Part shown: piece after piece, positions 6,435 to 13,789 of the stretch
Position numbering within the stretch: the first letter of the stretch is position 1
Layout of the letters: every line of letters starts with the position of its first letter
Assembly: GCA_945866155.1 (NCBI GenBank)
Contig: CAMBGL010000012.1
Coordinates: forward strand, 1 to 17,975
Direction: 5' to 3'
From: Bifidobacterium breve
GTDB taxonomy: Bacteria > Actinomycetota > Actinomycetes > Nanopelagicales > Nanopelagicaceae
DNA: 17,975 nucleotides
Notes under the pieces: model-generated
Databases searched by the model: none
What the model saw: only the letters and a program-made list of their open reading frames with translations
What the model was told of the DNA's origin: nothing
Program-made: the position numbers and the translations under genes

Positions 6435-6460
6435 ACCTCGTACGACATCTCGTACGAGGT
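6435..6460 (-). promoter_or_regulatory. YefM-YoeB operator (two palindromes, 12-bp spacing)
   Basis: ACCTCGTACGA and TCGTACGAGGT form a perfect 11-base inverted repeat around CATC. Each arm contains the self-palindrome TCGTACGA, and the two palindrome centres are exactly 12 bp apart. In E. coli, YefM-YoeB binds a long and a short palindrome with TGTACA cores also 12 bp apart. The site ends 32 bases before the antitoxin ATG, so it is well placed for autoregulation. Confidence 0.75.
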
Positions 6461-6530
6461 ATGTGTGTATCTATTGCTGATTCCCGTGAATACATCTATC
6501 GAAAATCGCCTGCATAAAAGCGCACGGGTC

Positions 6531-6561
6531 TTGACGGTGGAGAAAGGAGTTCAATTAGAGT
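6531..6561 (+). promoter_or_regulatory. Possible sigma-70-type promoter
   Basis: TTGACG at 6531-6536 and TAGAGT at 6556-6561 are separated by 19 bp, slightly long. They sit 31 bases before the ATG of the secreted-protein gene at 6592. Plausible but unproven. Confidence 0.3.
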
Positions 6562-6591
6562 TACCGCTATATCCAGGGCAAAGGGGCACAG

Positions 6592-8235
6592 ATGAAGTCA
6601 GTCCGTAAATTCGGGATAGTGCTTATTTCTGCCCTTCTCTTGGCTTCGACTTTGCAGTCCAATGTTGCGCAGGCGGGTCGCAAGATTTCACCAGATGTTA
6701 CAAGTCTTGGATTATTGTTCAAAGAAAATAGTGAACTTGGAACCATGCCTTCGGTTCTCTTTGCTCAAGGCGATGTCAATGTTCGAGAGAGTTGGCTGAT
6801 ATGCGAAGATCTTGCTGACAAAGTTTGCACAGACGCTCCTGAAATGTTTGGCTATACCAATTGGGATATATGTACCGATGCAATAACTATTGCGTGCATT
6901 GCAGAGATCTGGGCAGTCGATGCCAGTGGAAATAGAATTGCTGGACAGTATGTAAAGACTACTCCCAATGATCCTCGATATATAGTCAAAGAAATTCCTT
7001 CTATCAACTTGCCTCAGAGCACAGGCATGGGCGCCGTGTGGAAATTGCCAGGTGTAATAAATAGCGCGGGCAAAGACACTTATTTTGTTGCCGTACAATC
7101 AATAATTAATCAACGAAAGTCTCCGGGGACACCAGTTGCAGATATAAAATTAAAATTGATGGACATGACCGCAGGAATTTTGCCAGTAGAAGAAATTTCG
7201 GGAGAGTTTCAATTGACTACAGCCAATGATACTAGAAATGGTTTAGGAGCATTTGGTAGCAATGGTAGGCAGCGCGCACCGGATGGATCAGCCTGTGCAG
7301 CAACTGATTTAAATGCCTGTCAAGCTATTCGAGAATTTCCGACAGGGTATCGATTTGGATTGACACTTCGAATGGGAAAAAAGCCTGAGGGTTGGTATCA
7401 CGGAAGGCTCTATCTACCTACAATTTCGATAAAGGATTGGAAGAGCGGCGCTGAAATCTCAATTGAAGCAGAGCCAGTGAAAGTTCCATCACTTGATTTC
7501 TTAGTTCCTAATGCAGAAATCCCTCAGAAGATCCGCGATTTACTACTTACTTATGAATCTTTTGGAGTAAGTGGCGACGGAGTTACTGCAACTAGAATCA
7601 CTGAAATGCTCTCAGGGCCAAGAGCTTTGGCACTCGTCTCAGGCTTCGTGCCTTCCTATAAAGATAAGGCAACAACGACAGATTATTACTGGTCTTTCAA
7701 AACGCTGAACTACGGCTACGGCCAAGAAGAATCAACGCGCAAATGCTCTGATAAGACTGGAAACCTAGCGGGATTAGTAACTACAAATGCTTTGGCATAT
7801 GCAGCTGGTCCACCAGTATTTGATAAAGAAACTAGTTCACTTTCATACAAAGTTTCATCCCCGCACTTTGAGGCGAGTGGTATTGAGGCATCGGGATCTT
7901 ATGATCTGAGCCTGCGCAGCGATGTTGCGCGTTGTATTTACGGATTTAGTAAAGCGCCAATTAGAGCAGAGATTTCGATTACTTCATCAGAGGGTGAAAA
8001 GAAGGTTGCAACAACTACTGTCAATGAGAAAAACGGATGGCTTTATTTATCAGCCAAAGGATTTACTTTCTCCACTCCACTTATCAACGTGAAGTTATCT
8101 CAAGATGCAGTTGTCGCAGAGCGAACAAAATCGATTGGAAAGAAATCGATTTCTATTACCTGCGTGAAGGGAAAGACCAGCAAGAAAGTAACTGGTGCAA
8201 ACCCTAAGTGCCCACCTGGTTATAAGAAGAAGTAA
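6592..8235 (+). CDS. Large secreted protein of unknown function with C-terminal GYKKK module
   Basis: This encodes 547 aa. AGGGG lies six bases before the ATG, and residues 1-28 form a Sec signal peptide (MKSVRKFGIVLISALLLAST to AQA). It is a full-length homologue of the product of 3145-4758, with matching blocks at GLVTTNALAY, GSYDLSLRS, CIYGFSKAPIRAEISI and WLYLSAKGFTFS, and a matching AEP(V/I).VP motif earlier. Multiple cysteines suggest disulfides. The C-terminus carries the two-cysteine module (Cys524, Cys540) ending GYKKK. No catalytic motif is evident, and a structural or binding role at the cell surface is likely. It converges with the rib operon's last gene, with only five bases between the stops. 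Confidence 0.8.
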   Translation: MKSVRKFGIVLISALLLASTLQSNVAQAGRKISPDVTSLGLLFKENSELGTMPSVLFAQGDVNVRESWLICEDLADKVCTDAPEMFGYTNWDICTDAITIACIAEIWAVDASGNRIAGQYVKTTPNDPRYIVKEIPSINLPQSTGMGAVWKLPGVINSAGKDTYFVAVQSIINQRKSPGTPVADIKLKLMDMTAGILPVEEISGEFQLTTANDTRNGLGAFGSNGRQRAPDGSACAATDLNACQAIREFPTGYRFGLTLRMGKKPEGWYHGRLYLPTISIKDWKSGAEISIEAEPVKVPSLDFLVPNAEIPQKIRDLLLTYESFGVSGDGVTATRITEMLSGPRALALVSGFVPSYKDKATTTDYYWSFKTLNYGYGQEESTRKCSDKTGNLAGLVTTNALAYAAGPPVFDKETSSLSYKVSSPHFEASGIEASGSYDLSLRSDVARCIYGFSKAPIRAEISITSSEGEKKVATTTVNEKNGWLYLSAKGFTFSTPLINVKLSQDAVVAERTKSIGKKSISITCVKGKTSKKVTGANPKCPPGYKKK

Positions 8236-8240
8236 GACTC

Positions 8241-8648
8241 TTACTTAGTTCTAGAACTTCTATAAGCGCGCCATGCCCCGGTGCTTCCAAGTGCCCAGAT
8301 CACCAGAAGTGGCTGAAAGAGTAAGCGCACAAAGCGTGCTTGATCAGAATCTAATCCGAAGGCATCTACTTTGTTGATGTATTGCGAAATATTTCCCCAA
8401 AAGATTGCAACAAAAAATATTGCTACTAGCCAGCCAACTTGAACACGATATCTCCATAATGCAATGAGGCTCAGGCCTAAAACAATCTCTACTACACCAG
8501 AGGCTAGAACTACAAAGTCTGCGTAATCTTTGAATAGAGATGGAACCTGCGCCTGAAACTCTTGGCGACTAGTCGTTAGATGACCGATACCTGCATAGGC
8601 AAGGGCTAGACCTAAAACTATTTGAGGAACTCTTCGAAGTAGTTGCAT
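8241..8648 (-). CDS. DoxX-like four-helix membrane protein
   Basis: This encodes 135 aa with four predicted membrane segments (about 8-24, 43-65, 72-90, 106-124). The first carries the AGIGHL pattern followed by a loop F...VPSLF, typical of the DoxX family of small quinone-associated or redox-linked membrane proteins. It begins ten bases after the ribH stop with no clear Shine-Dalgarno, so it is probably the last gene of the riboflavin operon and shares the FMN riboswitch. Specific activity cannot be inferred; a flavin or quinone link is suggested only by the neighbourhood. Confidence 0.75.
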   Translation of the reverse strand: MQLLRRVPQIVLGLALAYAGIGHLTTSRQEFQAQVPSLFKDYADFVVLASGVVEIVLGLSLIALWRYRVQVGWLVAIFFVAIFWGNISQYINKVDAFGLDSDQARFVRLLFQPLLVIWALGSTGAWRAYRSSRTK

Positions 8649-8658
8649 GAGAGATAAC

Positions 8659-9114
8659 TTATAACTCGATCAGTTTGAGGGCGGCAAGTGCGCTGTCATA
8701 GCCTTTATCTTCTTTACTTCCAGGTCGGCCTGATCGAGCAATTGCTTGCTCAAGGTCATTACACATCAAGACTCCGTAACCAATCGGCTTTGAGAACTTG
8801 AGTTGAACATCGATGATGCCCTGTGTGACACCTTGGCAGACATAATCAAAATGAGGTGTTTCTCCTTTGAGAACAAGGCCAAGGGCGACAACAGCATCGA
8901 AACCTTTTTCAAATGATTTTTGAGCAGCAAGTGGAATTTCAAAAGAGCCTGGAACAAAGATAACTTCAATCTTTCCTACTTTTGCCTCTTCTAGCGCGCG
9001 CGTGGCACCTGCAATGAGGTCGCTGCAAATATCTAGATGCCAAGAGGATGAGATGATGGCAACTTTTGCATTGGGTAGATGCGGAATTGTTAGATCAGGT
9101 GTGTGGCCAGCCAT
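8659..9114 (-). CDS. ribH: 6,7-dimethyl-8-ribityllumazine synthase
   Basis: This encodes 151 aa, the usual length for RibH, which condenses 3,4-dihydroxy-2-butanone 4-phosphate with the ribitylamino-pyrimidine to form lumazine, the penultimate step of riboflavin synthesis. Visible motifs are SSSWH near residue 22-26, VPGSFEIP at 54-61, GLVLKGETPHFDYV at 79-92 with the catalytic His88, and ARSG at 126-129 with the phosphate-binding Arg127. The enzyme normally forms pentamers or 60-mer shells. The ATG overlaps the ribBA stop (TAATG), with GGAGG six bases upstream, so translation is coupled. Fourth enzyme gene of the riboswitch-controlled operon. Confidence 0.97.
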   Translation of the reverse strand: MAGHTPDLTIPHLPNAKVAIISSSWHLDICSDLIAGATRALEEAKVGKIEVIFVPGSFEIPLAAQKSFEKGFDAVVALGLVLKGETPHFDYVCQGVTQGIIDVQLKFSKPIGYGVLMCNDLEQAIARSGRPGSKEDKGYDSALAALKLIEL

Positions 9115-10337
9115 TATTTTCCTCCAGTTACGTGTGTTGCACTATGTCCTAGGCGCTCTGCCTTCGTTGCTAAATACTTGGCGCTAAATTCATTGGGAGC
9201 AATTTCAAGAGAGATTTGCTCACATGCGATGCCGCTATTAGTGACAGCTGCAATTTTTTTAGGGTTACTAGTCAACAACTTGATTGATGTGAGTTTGAGG
9301 TTTTTCAGAATTGAAATGGCCTCAGACCAATCGCGTGAATCTATTTGGTGGCCAAGTTTTAGGTTCGCATCGACAGTATCTAAGCCTTGATTTTGCAGGC
9401 CATAAGCCTTGAGCTTTTCTGTGAGTCCAATGCCGCGTCCTTCGTGATCACGAAGATAAAGAATGTATCCGTATCCGTACTTTTCGATTTCAGCAATTGA
9501 TTTTTCTAATTGAGCACCGCAATCACAGCGCTGGGAACCGATGACATCTCCTGTGAAGCACTCAGAGTGAATTCGAACTAATGGGACGTTGTTGCCTTGA
9601 CCAAAGCGCATGACTACTTGTTCGCGGTGCTTCAGTGATGGATATGTGGCAAGTGACCAGACGCCATTTTCTAGTTGAACATCTACCCATTCGAAATCAT
9701 GGTGTGGAAATGTTGTCAGCTTAGGAGAAGGCGCAAGTGTTGCTTGGTATTGCTTTATTTGTGCGATGGAAATAATTGGGATATTGAATTCTTTAGCGAA
9801 GTTAGTGAGTACTTCTCCCTTAGCCATTGAGCCATCTTCGGCCACAATTTCAGAGAGAAGTGCTGCTGGATATCTTCCTGCTAACTCGGCAAGTGCTACA
9901 CCTGCTTCAGTGTGACCGCTGCGTGATGAAAGACCGTCGGCATGGGCGATCAGTGGATATATGTGTCCTGGGCGAATGAAATCTGTTGGTTGTGATTTCG
10001 CATGAGCAATGGCCTTTATCGTTGAACTTCGCTCGGTTGCACTTACTCCAGTAGTTAGACCTTCGATGAAATCGACGGAGACTGTAAAGGCTGTCTTTCG
10101 TTTATCTTGATTGTTTTCAACCATATAGGGAAGTCGAAGTTCATGAGCGCGCTGGGCCGTAATTGCAACGCACAAAATTCCAGTGGTGTGGTGAACAATA
10201 AAGGCGGTCTTCTCAGCTGTTGCATGCTCTGCCAACATGATGATGTCACCTTCATTTTCGCGATCTAGATCATCGACGACGATAACCATTTCACCGCGAG
10301 CAAAGCGCGCAAGGACATCGTGGAAATTATTTTCCAT
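9114..10337 (-). CDS. ribBA: Bifunctional DHBP synthase / GTP cyclohydrolase II
   Basis: Starting at ATG 10337 (AAGGGGGC just upstream) gives 407 aa, the usual RibBA length; an in-frame ATG 11 codons earlier lacks a ribosome site. The N-terminal RibB domain (about 1-200) makes 3,4-dihydroxy-2-butanone 4-phosphate and shows DDLDRENEGD (22-31) and SRSGHTEAGVALA (138-150). The C-terminal RibA domain (about 210-400) opens GTP and shows the zinc ligands Cys260, Cys271 and Cys273 in C-x10-C-x-C, and RDHEGRGIGL (296-305). Together they feed both branches of riboflavin synthesis. The start lies inside the end of ribE (11-base overlap) and the stop overlaps ribH. Confidence 0.97.
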   Translation of the reverse strand: MENNFHDVLARFARGEMVIVVDDLDRENEGDIIMLAEHATAEKTAFIVHHTTGILCVAITAQRAHELRLPYMVENNQDKRKTAFTVSVDFIEGLTTGVSATERSSTIKAIAHAKSQPTDFIRPGHIYPLIAHADGLSSRSGHTEAGVALAELAGRYPAALLSEIVAEDGSMAKGEVLTNFAKEFNIPIISIAQIKQYQATLAPSPKLTTFPHHDFEWVDVQLENGVWSLATYPSLKHREQVVMRFGQGNNVPLVRIHSECFTGDVIGSQRCDCGAQLEKSIAEIEKYGYGYILYLRDHEGRGIGLTEKLKAYGLQNQGLDTVDANLKLGHQIDSRDWSEAISILKNLKLTSIKLLTSNPKKIAAVTNSGIACEQISLEIAPNEFSAKYLATKAERLGHSATHVTGGK

Positions 10338-10938
10338 CGATAGCCCCCTTAGAAATAAGGCGTTCAACATATTTAGCCAAGATATCTACTTCGATGTTGA
10401 TCAGATCTCCTGGTTTTTTATGTGAAAGGTTTGTCTTTGCAAGAGTTTCAGGAATAAGCCAGACAGTAATGATGTGCGTTGCATCATCGATAGAGCCAAC
10501 GGTGAGTGATACGCCATCGAGAGTAATTGATCCTTGGGCTACAACATATTTCAAAAGATGTTCTGGGGCTTTGATATCGAACTGTGCCCACTTATCCCCT
10601 GGCAGTAATTGCACAACGCTTCCTGTGCCATCGACATGTCCTTGAACAATATGGCCACCCATGCGCATATCCATACGGGCAGCTAGTTCTAGATTTATCG
10701 CTGAGCCAACTTCTAACTGAGCAAGGGATGTCAGAGATAGCGTTTGAACCATGACATCGGCTGTAAAGGTGTTGCCAGAAATAGATGTCGCTGTTAGGCA
10801 AGTTCCATTGACTGCAATGGAATCCCCCAGTGATAGGCCGAGTACTGACTGCGGAGCGGTGATTATAAAGATTGCTGAACTCTCACCGCGAGTAATCTCT
10901 TTTACGATTCCAAGTTCTGAAACTAATCCTGTAAACAT
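10327..10938 (-). CDS. ribE: Riboflavin synthase, alpha chain
   Basis: This encodes 203 aa, matching the family. It has two lumazine-binding beta-barrel repeats (about 1-90 and 91-190). It begins MFTG, carries GDSIAVNGTCLT in the first repeat and GGHIVQGHVDG then GSITLDGVSLTV in the second. It dismutates two lumazine molecules into riboflavin and the pyrimidine precursor, acting as a trimer. The ATG directly follows the ribD stop (TAAATG), with GGGGCG as ribosome site, and its 3' end overlaps ribBA, so all four rib genes are translationally linked. Confidence 0.96.
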   Translation of the reverse strand: MFTGLVSELGIVKEITRGESSAIFIITAPQSVLGLSLGDSIAVNGTCLTATSISGNTFTADVMVQTLSLTSLAQLEVGSAINLELAARMDMRMGGHIVQGHVDGTGSVVQLLPGDKWAQFDIKAPEHLLKYVVAQGSITLDGVSLTVGSIDDATHIITVWLIPETLAKTNLSHKKPGDLINIEVDILAKYVERLISKGAIDGK

Positions 10939-11934
10939 TTAGCGCCCCTTCACTGCGTAGTGGGATTTGATATCGCTGCCACAACGCTCAACAGATAAGA
11001 GTTCTAGTTCAAGGTGATCATCAAGGGTTGAAATTCCTAGATTGCTAACAAAATCTTTACCCCCGCCAAGTACTTTCGGGGCCTGATACATAATGAGTTC
11101 ATTGATATTTCCTGATGCTAAAAGCGCTGACCCAAATGTTGGACCTGCTTCAACTAGAACTTGGTTGAATCCTTCTTCAGTGAGCATGCTCATAAGATCT
11201 GGAATTGATTTACTCTTCACTAGAACCGTGCGTGCTTCCTTGTCAAAGACTTGATTGGTGGCCGCAACTTCTTGTTCGCCACAGATGATTCGCACTGGTC
11301 TTGCGCTGTGACCTCGTGGGATCAAATGCGGGTTATCAACAATTGCAGTATTTGTACCAATCAAGATTGCATCAGATTGTGCGCGTAGTAATTGAACATC
11401 CTCGCGAGATTGCGCCCCAGTAATCCATTGCGAGGTTGAATCACTTGCTGCAACTTTTGCATCCAGAGTTGTTGCAACTTTCCAAATCATCAGTGGTTTA
11501 TTCGTTGCGACTTTGTGTAACCAGGCGCGTTGAATAAATTCGAGTTGGGCCGAATTGATATGTTCAACTTCGATTCCTGCAGATTTCAATACCTGCGCTC
11601 CCCCAGCTGCAATTGGGTTGGGGTCACTGACTGCATAAATAACTTTTACAATTCCTGCATCAATAATTGCTTGTGTACAAGGAGATGTTGTGCCTGTATG
11701 TGCGCAGGGTTCAAGGGAAACAACCATTGTTGCTCCGTGTGCTAAGGATTGCGCGCCCTTGATGGCGATTACTTCGGCGTGATCGGGTGAAAGTTTGCGA
11801 TTATGAAAACCAGATGCGATGAGTGCGCCATCGGGTGAATAAATGGCAGCAGAAACATTTGGGTTAGGAGTACTCACGCCAAGGCCAGAAAGGCTGAGCG
11901 AGTACAGATGCGCGTAGGCGTCATCGATAAACAA
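10939..11934 (-). CDS. ribD: Riboflavin biosynthesis deaminase/reductase
   Basis: This encodes 331 aa. The N-terminal zinc deaminase domain (about 1-140) has HAE at 52-54 and PCAHTGTTSPC at 76-86 with zinc ligands His52, Cys77 and Cys86. The C-terminal NADPH-dependent reductase domain (about 145-331) has TTLDAKVAASD, ITG, IGTNTAIVDNP and VEAGPTF. It catalyses the second and third steps of the guanine-derived branch. The first in-frame start is TTG at 11934, and the N-terminus then aligns with RibD proteins; no ATG lies in frame nearby. The start is only 17 bases from the FMN riboswitch, so translation is likely controlled directly. A few usual Gly residues are replaced (TLDAK for TLDGK, VEAGP for VEGGP), conservative changes. 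Confidence 0.96.
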   Translation of the reverse strand: MFIDDAYAHLYSLSLSGLGVSTPNPNVSAAIYSPDGALIASGFHNRKLSPDHAEVIAIKGAQSLAHGATMVVSLEPCAHTGTTSPCTQAIIDAGIVKVIYAVSDPNPIAAGGAQVLKSAGIEVEHINSAQLEFIQRAWLHKVATNKPLMIWKVATTLDAKVAASDSTSQWITGAQSREDVQLLRAQSDAILIGTNTAIVDNPHLIPRGHSARPVRIICGEQEVAATNQVFDKEARTVLVKSKSIPDLMSMLTEEGFNQVLVEAGPTFGSALLASGNINELIMYQAPKVLGGGKDFVSNLGISTLDDHLELELLSVERCGSDIKSHYAVKGR

Positions 11935-11951
11935 GGTGCACCGATTCCGCT

Positions 11952-12071
11952 GTTATCTCTCATCCGGACTTTAACCGTCGGTCTCAGAGTTTCACTGAGT
12001 CAACCGCCCATTGGATATGTGCGGGTCGCGGACTATAACCGCCGGTTCGAAATTACATCGACCCCGATAAC
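11952..12071 (-). promoter_or_regulatory. FMN riboswitch (RFN element)
   Basis: The minus strand carries the diagnostic RFN blocks in order: GTTATCGGGG, ACCGGCGGTTATAGTCCGCG, a GACTCAGTGAAACTCTGAG hairpin, ACCGACGGTTAAAGTCCGGA, then GATAAC, which closes P1 with the initial GTTATC. It binds FMN and lowers expression of the downstream rib genes when flavin is plentiful. No terminator lies between it and ribD, and the ribD start follows 17 bases later, so control of translation initiation is more likely than attenuation. Confidence 0.97.
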
Positions 12072-12080
12072 AACTCCTGA

Positions 12081-12086
12081 ATTCTA
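12081..12086 (-). promoter_or_regulatory. -10 element of the rib operon promoter
   Basis: TAGAAT on the minus strand would place the transcription start near 12074, just before the riboswitch begins at 12071. No convincing -35 is seen. Confidence 0.4.
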
Positions 12087-12097
12087 GCCCCTTTGAC

Positions 12098-12103
12098 TAT
12101 AAA
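12098..12103 (+). promoter_or_regulatory. Possible -10 element for the DUF2256-cryptochrome operon
   Basis: TATAAA lies 36 bases before the DUF2256 ATG in the 68-base divergent gap shared with the rib promoter. No clear -35 or Shine-Dalgarno is seen, so it is only a suggestion. Confidence 0.3.
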
Positions 12104-12139
12104 TAGAGAATCGGAATTTTCAACAGTATTCTCTGCGCT

Positions 12140-12283
12140 ATGCCACGCATAGCTAAAGATAAAAATGGATTTGCTCCCAAGGTCTGCGTGCGATGTGGCC
12201 TTGAATTTGAATGGCGCAAGAAGTGGGCTAAAAACTGGAACGAAGTGAAGTATTGCAGCGAGCGTTGTCGAGAAAATAAATGA
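12140..12283 (+). CDS. DUF2256 zinc-binding mini-protein
   Basis: This encodes 47 aa with the DUF2256 pattern: KVCVRCGLEFEWRKKWAKNW at residues 14-33 followed by VKYCSERC at 36-43. Cys16, Cys19, Cys39 and Cys43 form a compact four-cysteine zinc site. Its TGA overlaps the ATG of the cryptochrome gene (ATGA at 12280-12283), so the two are translationally coupled. DUF2256 genes commonly sit beside, or are fused to, Fe-S cryptochrome/photolyase genes in other bacteria (from memory), which suggests a helper or nucleic-acid contact role. No Shine-Dalgarno is visible. Confidence 0.88.
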   Translation: MPRIAKDKNGFAPKVCVRCGLEFEWRKKWAKNWNEVKYCSERCRENK

Positions 12284-13752
12284 AACGAATAATCTATATT
12301 CCCTTTGATCATCTGCATCGAAAATTTGGTGCACTCAAAGATGCGATTCCCCAAGAGGATGTAATCGCCTTCGTTGAAAGTGCTCGTATGACTACTGGGC
12401 GCAATTGGCACAAGGAGCGACTCTTCTTTCTTATCTCTAGTGCCCGCCACTTTGCGCAGTCACTTGAAGAAGAAGGTTTCACTGTCGAATTCGTAAAAGC
12501 GGCAACAACAATTGATGGGCTCAAAACTGTTGAAAAGAAATATCCGAAAATTCCTTTTGTTTGTGCAGAGCCTTCATCGTTTAGACAGTTCGAAGCGCTC
12601 AAGAATTATGGAGTGAGTTTTATAGATAATGATTTTTTCCTAACTCCGCGTCCTCTATTTCTTTCATGGGCTAACGAACAGAAGAGCTATCTCATGGAGA
12701 GTTTCTATAGAAAACAAAGAGTTCGACTCGGTATTTTGATGGATGGTAAAGAGCCCGAAGGCGGTTCGTGGAACTTTGATAAAGAAAATCGTCTGCCTCC
12801 CCCAAAGAAATATGAGGGTCCCCCTTACTTAGAGCACGCGCGTGATGAGATTGATAATGAAGTTGCCACAGAGTTAGGGCATAAGCCAACGGCTACCTGG
12901 GCAACTACTCGCAAAGGCGCGCTGGCACAGATGAAGAACTTTTTTGATAATCACTTTGGAGAATTCGGGCCACTAGAAGATGCGATGACAACTGATAACT
13001 GGGCGCTTCACCATTCTTTGCTCTCGCCATATATCAATAATGGTTTATTGCACCCGAGTGAAGTTATCAGTGCTGCAATGAAGGCATATAAGAAAGGTGA
13101 TGTCCCAATTGAATCTGCTGAAGGTTTTATTCGCCAGATCATCGGGTGGCGCGAATATGTCAATGGAATGTATTGGTTTCTCGGCCCTGACTATCGCAAA
13201 AATAACCAGCTCAAGGCCAATCGCCCACTCCTTCCTTTATTTAGCGACCCTAATAAAACTTCGATGAACTGCATGAAGCAAACTGTTACTGATATCAATG
13301 AACGGGCTTGGGTTCACCATATTCCTCGCCTGATGTTGCTATCTAATCTTGCATTAGTAACAGGGACTAACCCGCAAGAATTTCTGGAATGGATGCGCGA
13401 AGTGTTTATCGATGCAAGTGAGTGGGTGATGGTTCCCAATGTTATTGGCATGGGCGTACATGCCGATGGCGGCACGATGATGACTAAGCCTTATGCAGCA
13501 GGTGGTGCTTACGTCTCGCGTATGAGTAATTACTGCAAGGGCTGTGCTTATGATCCAAAACTTCGAGTTGGTGAGAGTGCGTGCCCATTTACGACTTTGT
13601 ATTGGGATTTCCTTGATCGCCATAAAGAGACTTTTTCTAAGAACCATCGAATGAGCCAACAAATCTTCGGTATAAATCGTTTATCTGATCTTCCTGAATT
13701 GAAGGTGCGCGCACAAGAAGTTCTAAAAGGTTTGGATGCGGGAAAGATTTAG
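12280..13752 (+). CDS. Fe-S bacterial cryptochrome/photolyase (PhrB/CryB family)
   Basis: This encodes 490 aa, close to the family's usual 500. The N-terminal alpha/beta antenna domain (about 1-130) opens IIYIPFDHL and includes the family motif ESARMTTGRNWHKERL (34-49). The C-terminal helical FAD domain carries FIRQIIGWREYVNGMYW (283-299) and AWVHHIPRLMLLSN (343-356), with the HHxxR motif known from (6-4) photolyases. Four cysteines (331, 419, 422, 435) match the [4Fe-4S] cluster ligands of Agrobacterium PhrB. The likely role is light-driven repair of (6-4) photoproducts, or light sensing, with a deazaflavin/lumazine antenna. The lumazine pathway is encoded divergently next door. Coupled to DUF2256 upstream; the copper monooxygenase follows within about 37 bases. 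Confidence 0.92.
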   Translation: MKRIIYIPFDHLHRKFGALKDAIPQEDVIAFVESARMTTGRNWHKERLFFLISSARHFAQSLEEEGFTVEFVKAATTIDGLKTVEKKYPKIPFVCAEPSSFRQFEALKNYGVSFIDNDFFLTPRPLFLSWANEQKSYLMESFYRKQRVRLGILMDGKEPEGGSWNFDKENRLPPPKKYEGPPYLEHARDEIDNEVATELGHKPTATWATTRKGALAQMKNFFDNHFGEFGPLEDAMTTDNWALHHSLLSPYINNGLLHPSEVISAAMKAYKKGDVPIESAEGFIRQIIGWREYVNGMYWFLGPDYRKNNQLKANRPLLPLFSDPNKTSMNCMKQTVTDINERAWVHHIPRLMLLSNLALVTGTNPQEFLEWMREVFIDASEWVMVPNVIGMGVHADGGTMMTKPYAAGGAYVSRMSNYCKGCAYDPKLRVGESACPFTTLYWDFLDRHKETFSKNHRMSQQIFGINRLSDLPELKVRAQEVLKGLDAGKI

Positions 13753-13789
13753 ATTGAATCAATAGAGGCCATTGAGTATTCTTACCTTT

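Noticed and set aside
2065..8235. Sortase (LPXTG) or PEP-CTERM anchoring of the GYKKK proteins
   Set aside because: There is no LPXTG-type motif and no hydrophobic segment before the basic tail in any of the three proteins.
9103..9390. 95-aa plus-strand frame opposite ribBA/ribH
   Set aside because: It is antisense to strongly conserved riboflavin genes.
12097..12450. Minus-strand frames over DUF2256 and the start of the cryptochrome gene
   Set aside because: They run antisense to two convincing coupled genes and cross the divergent promoter gap; the translations look random.
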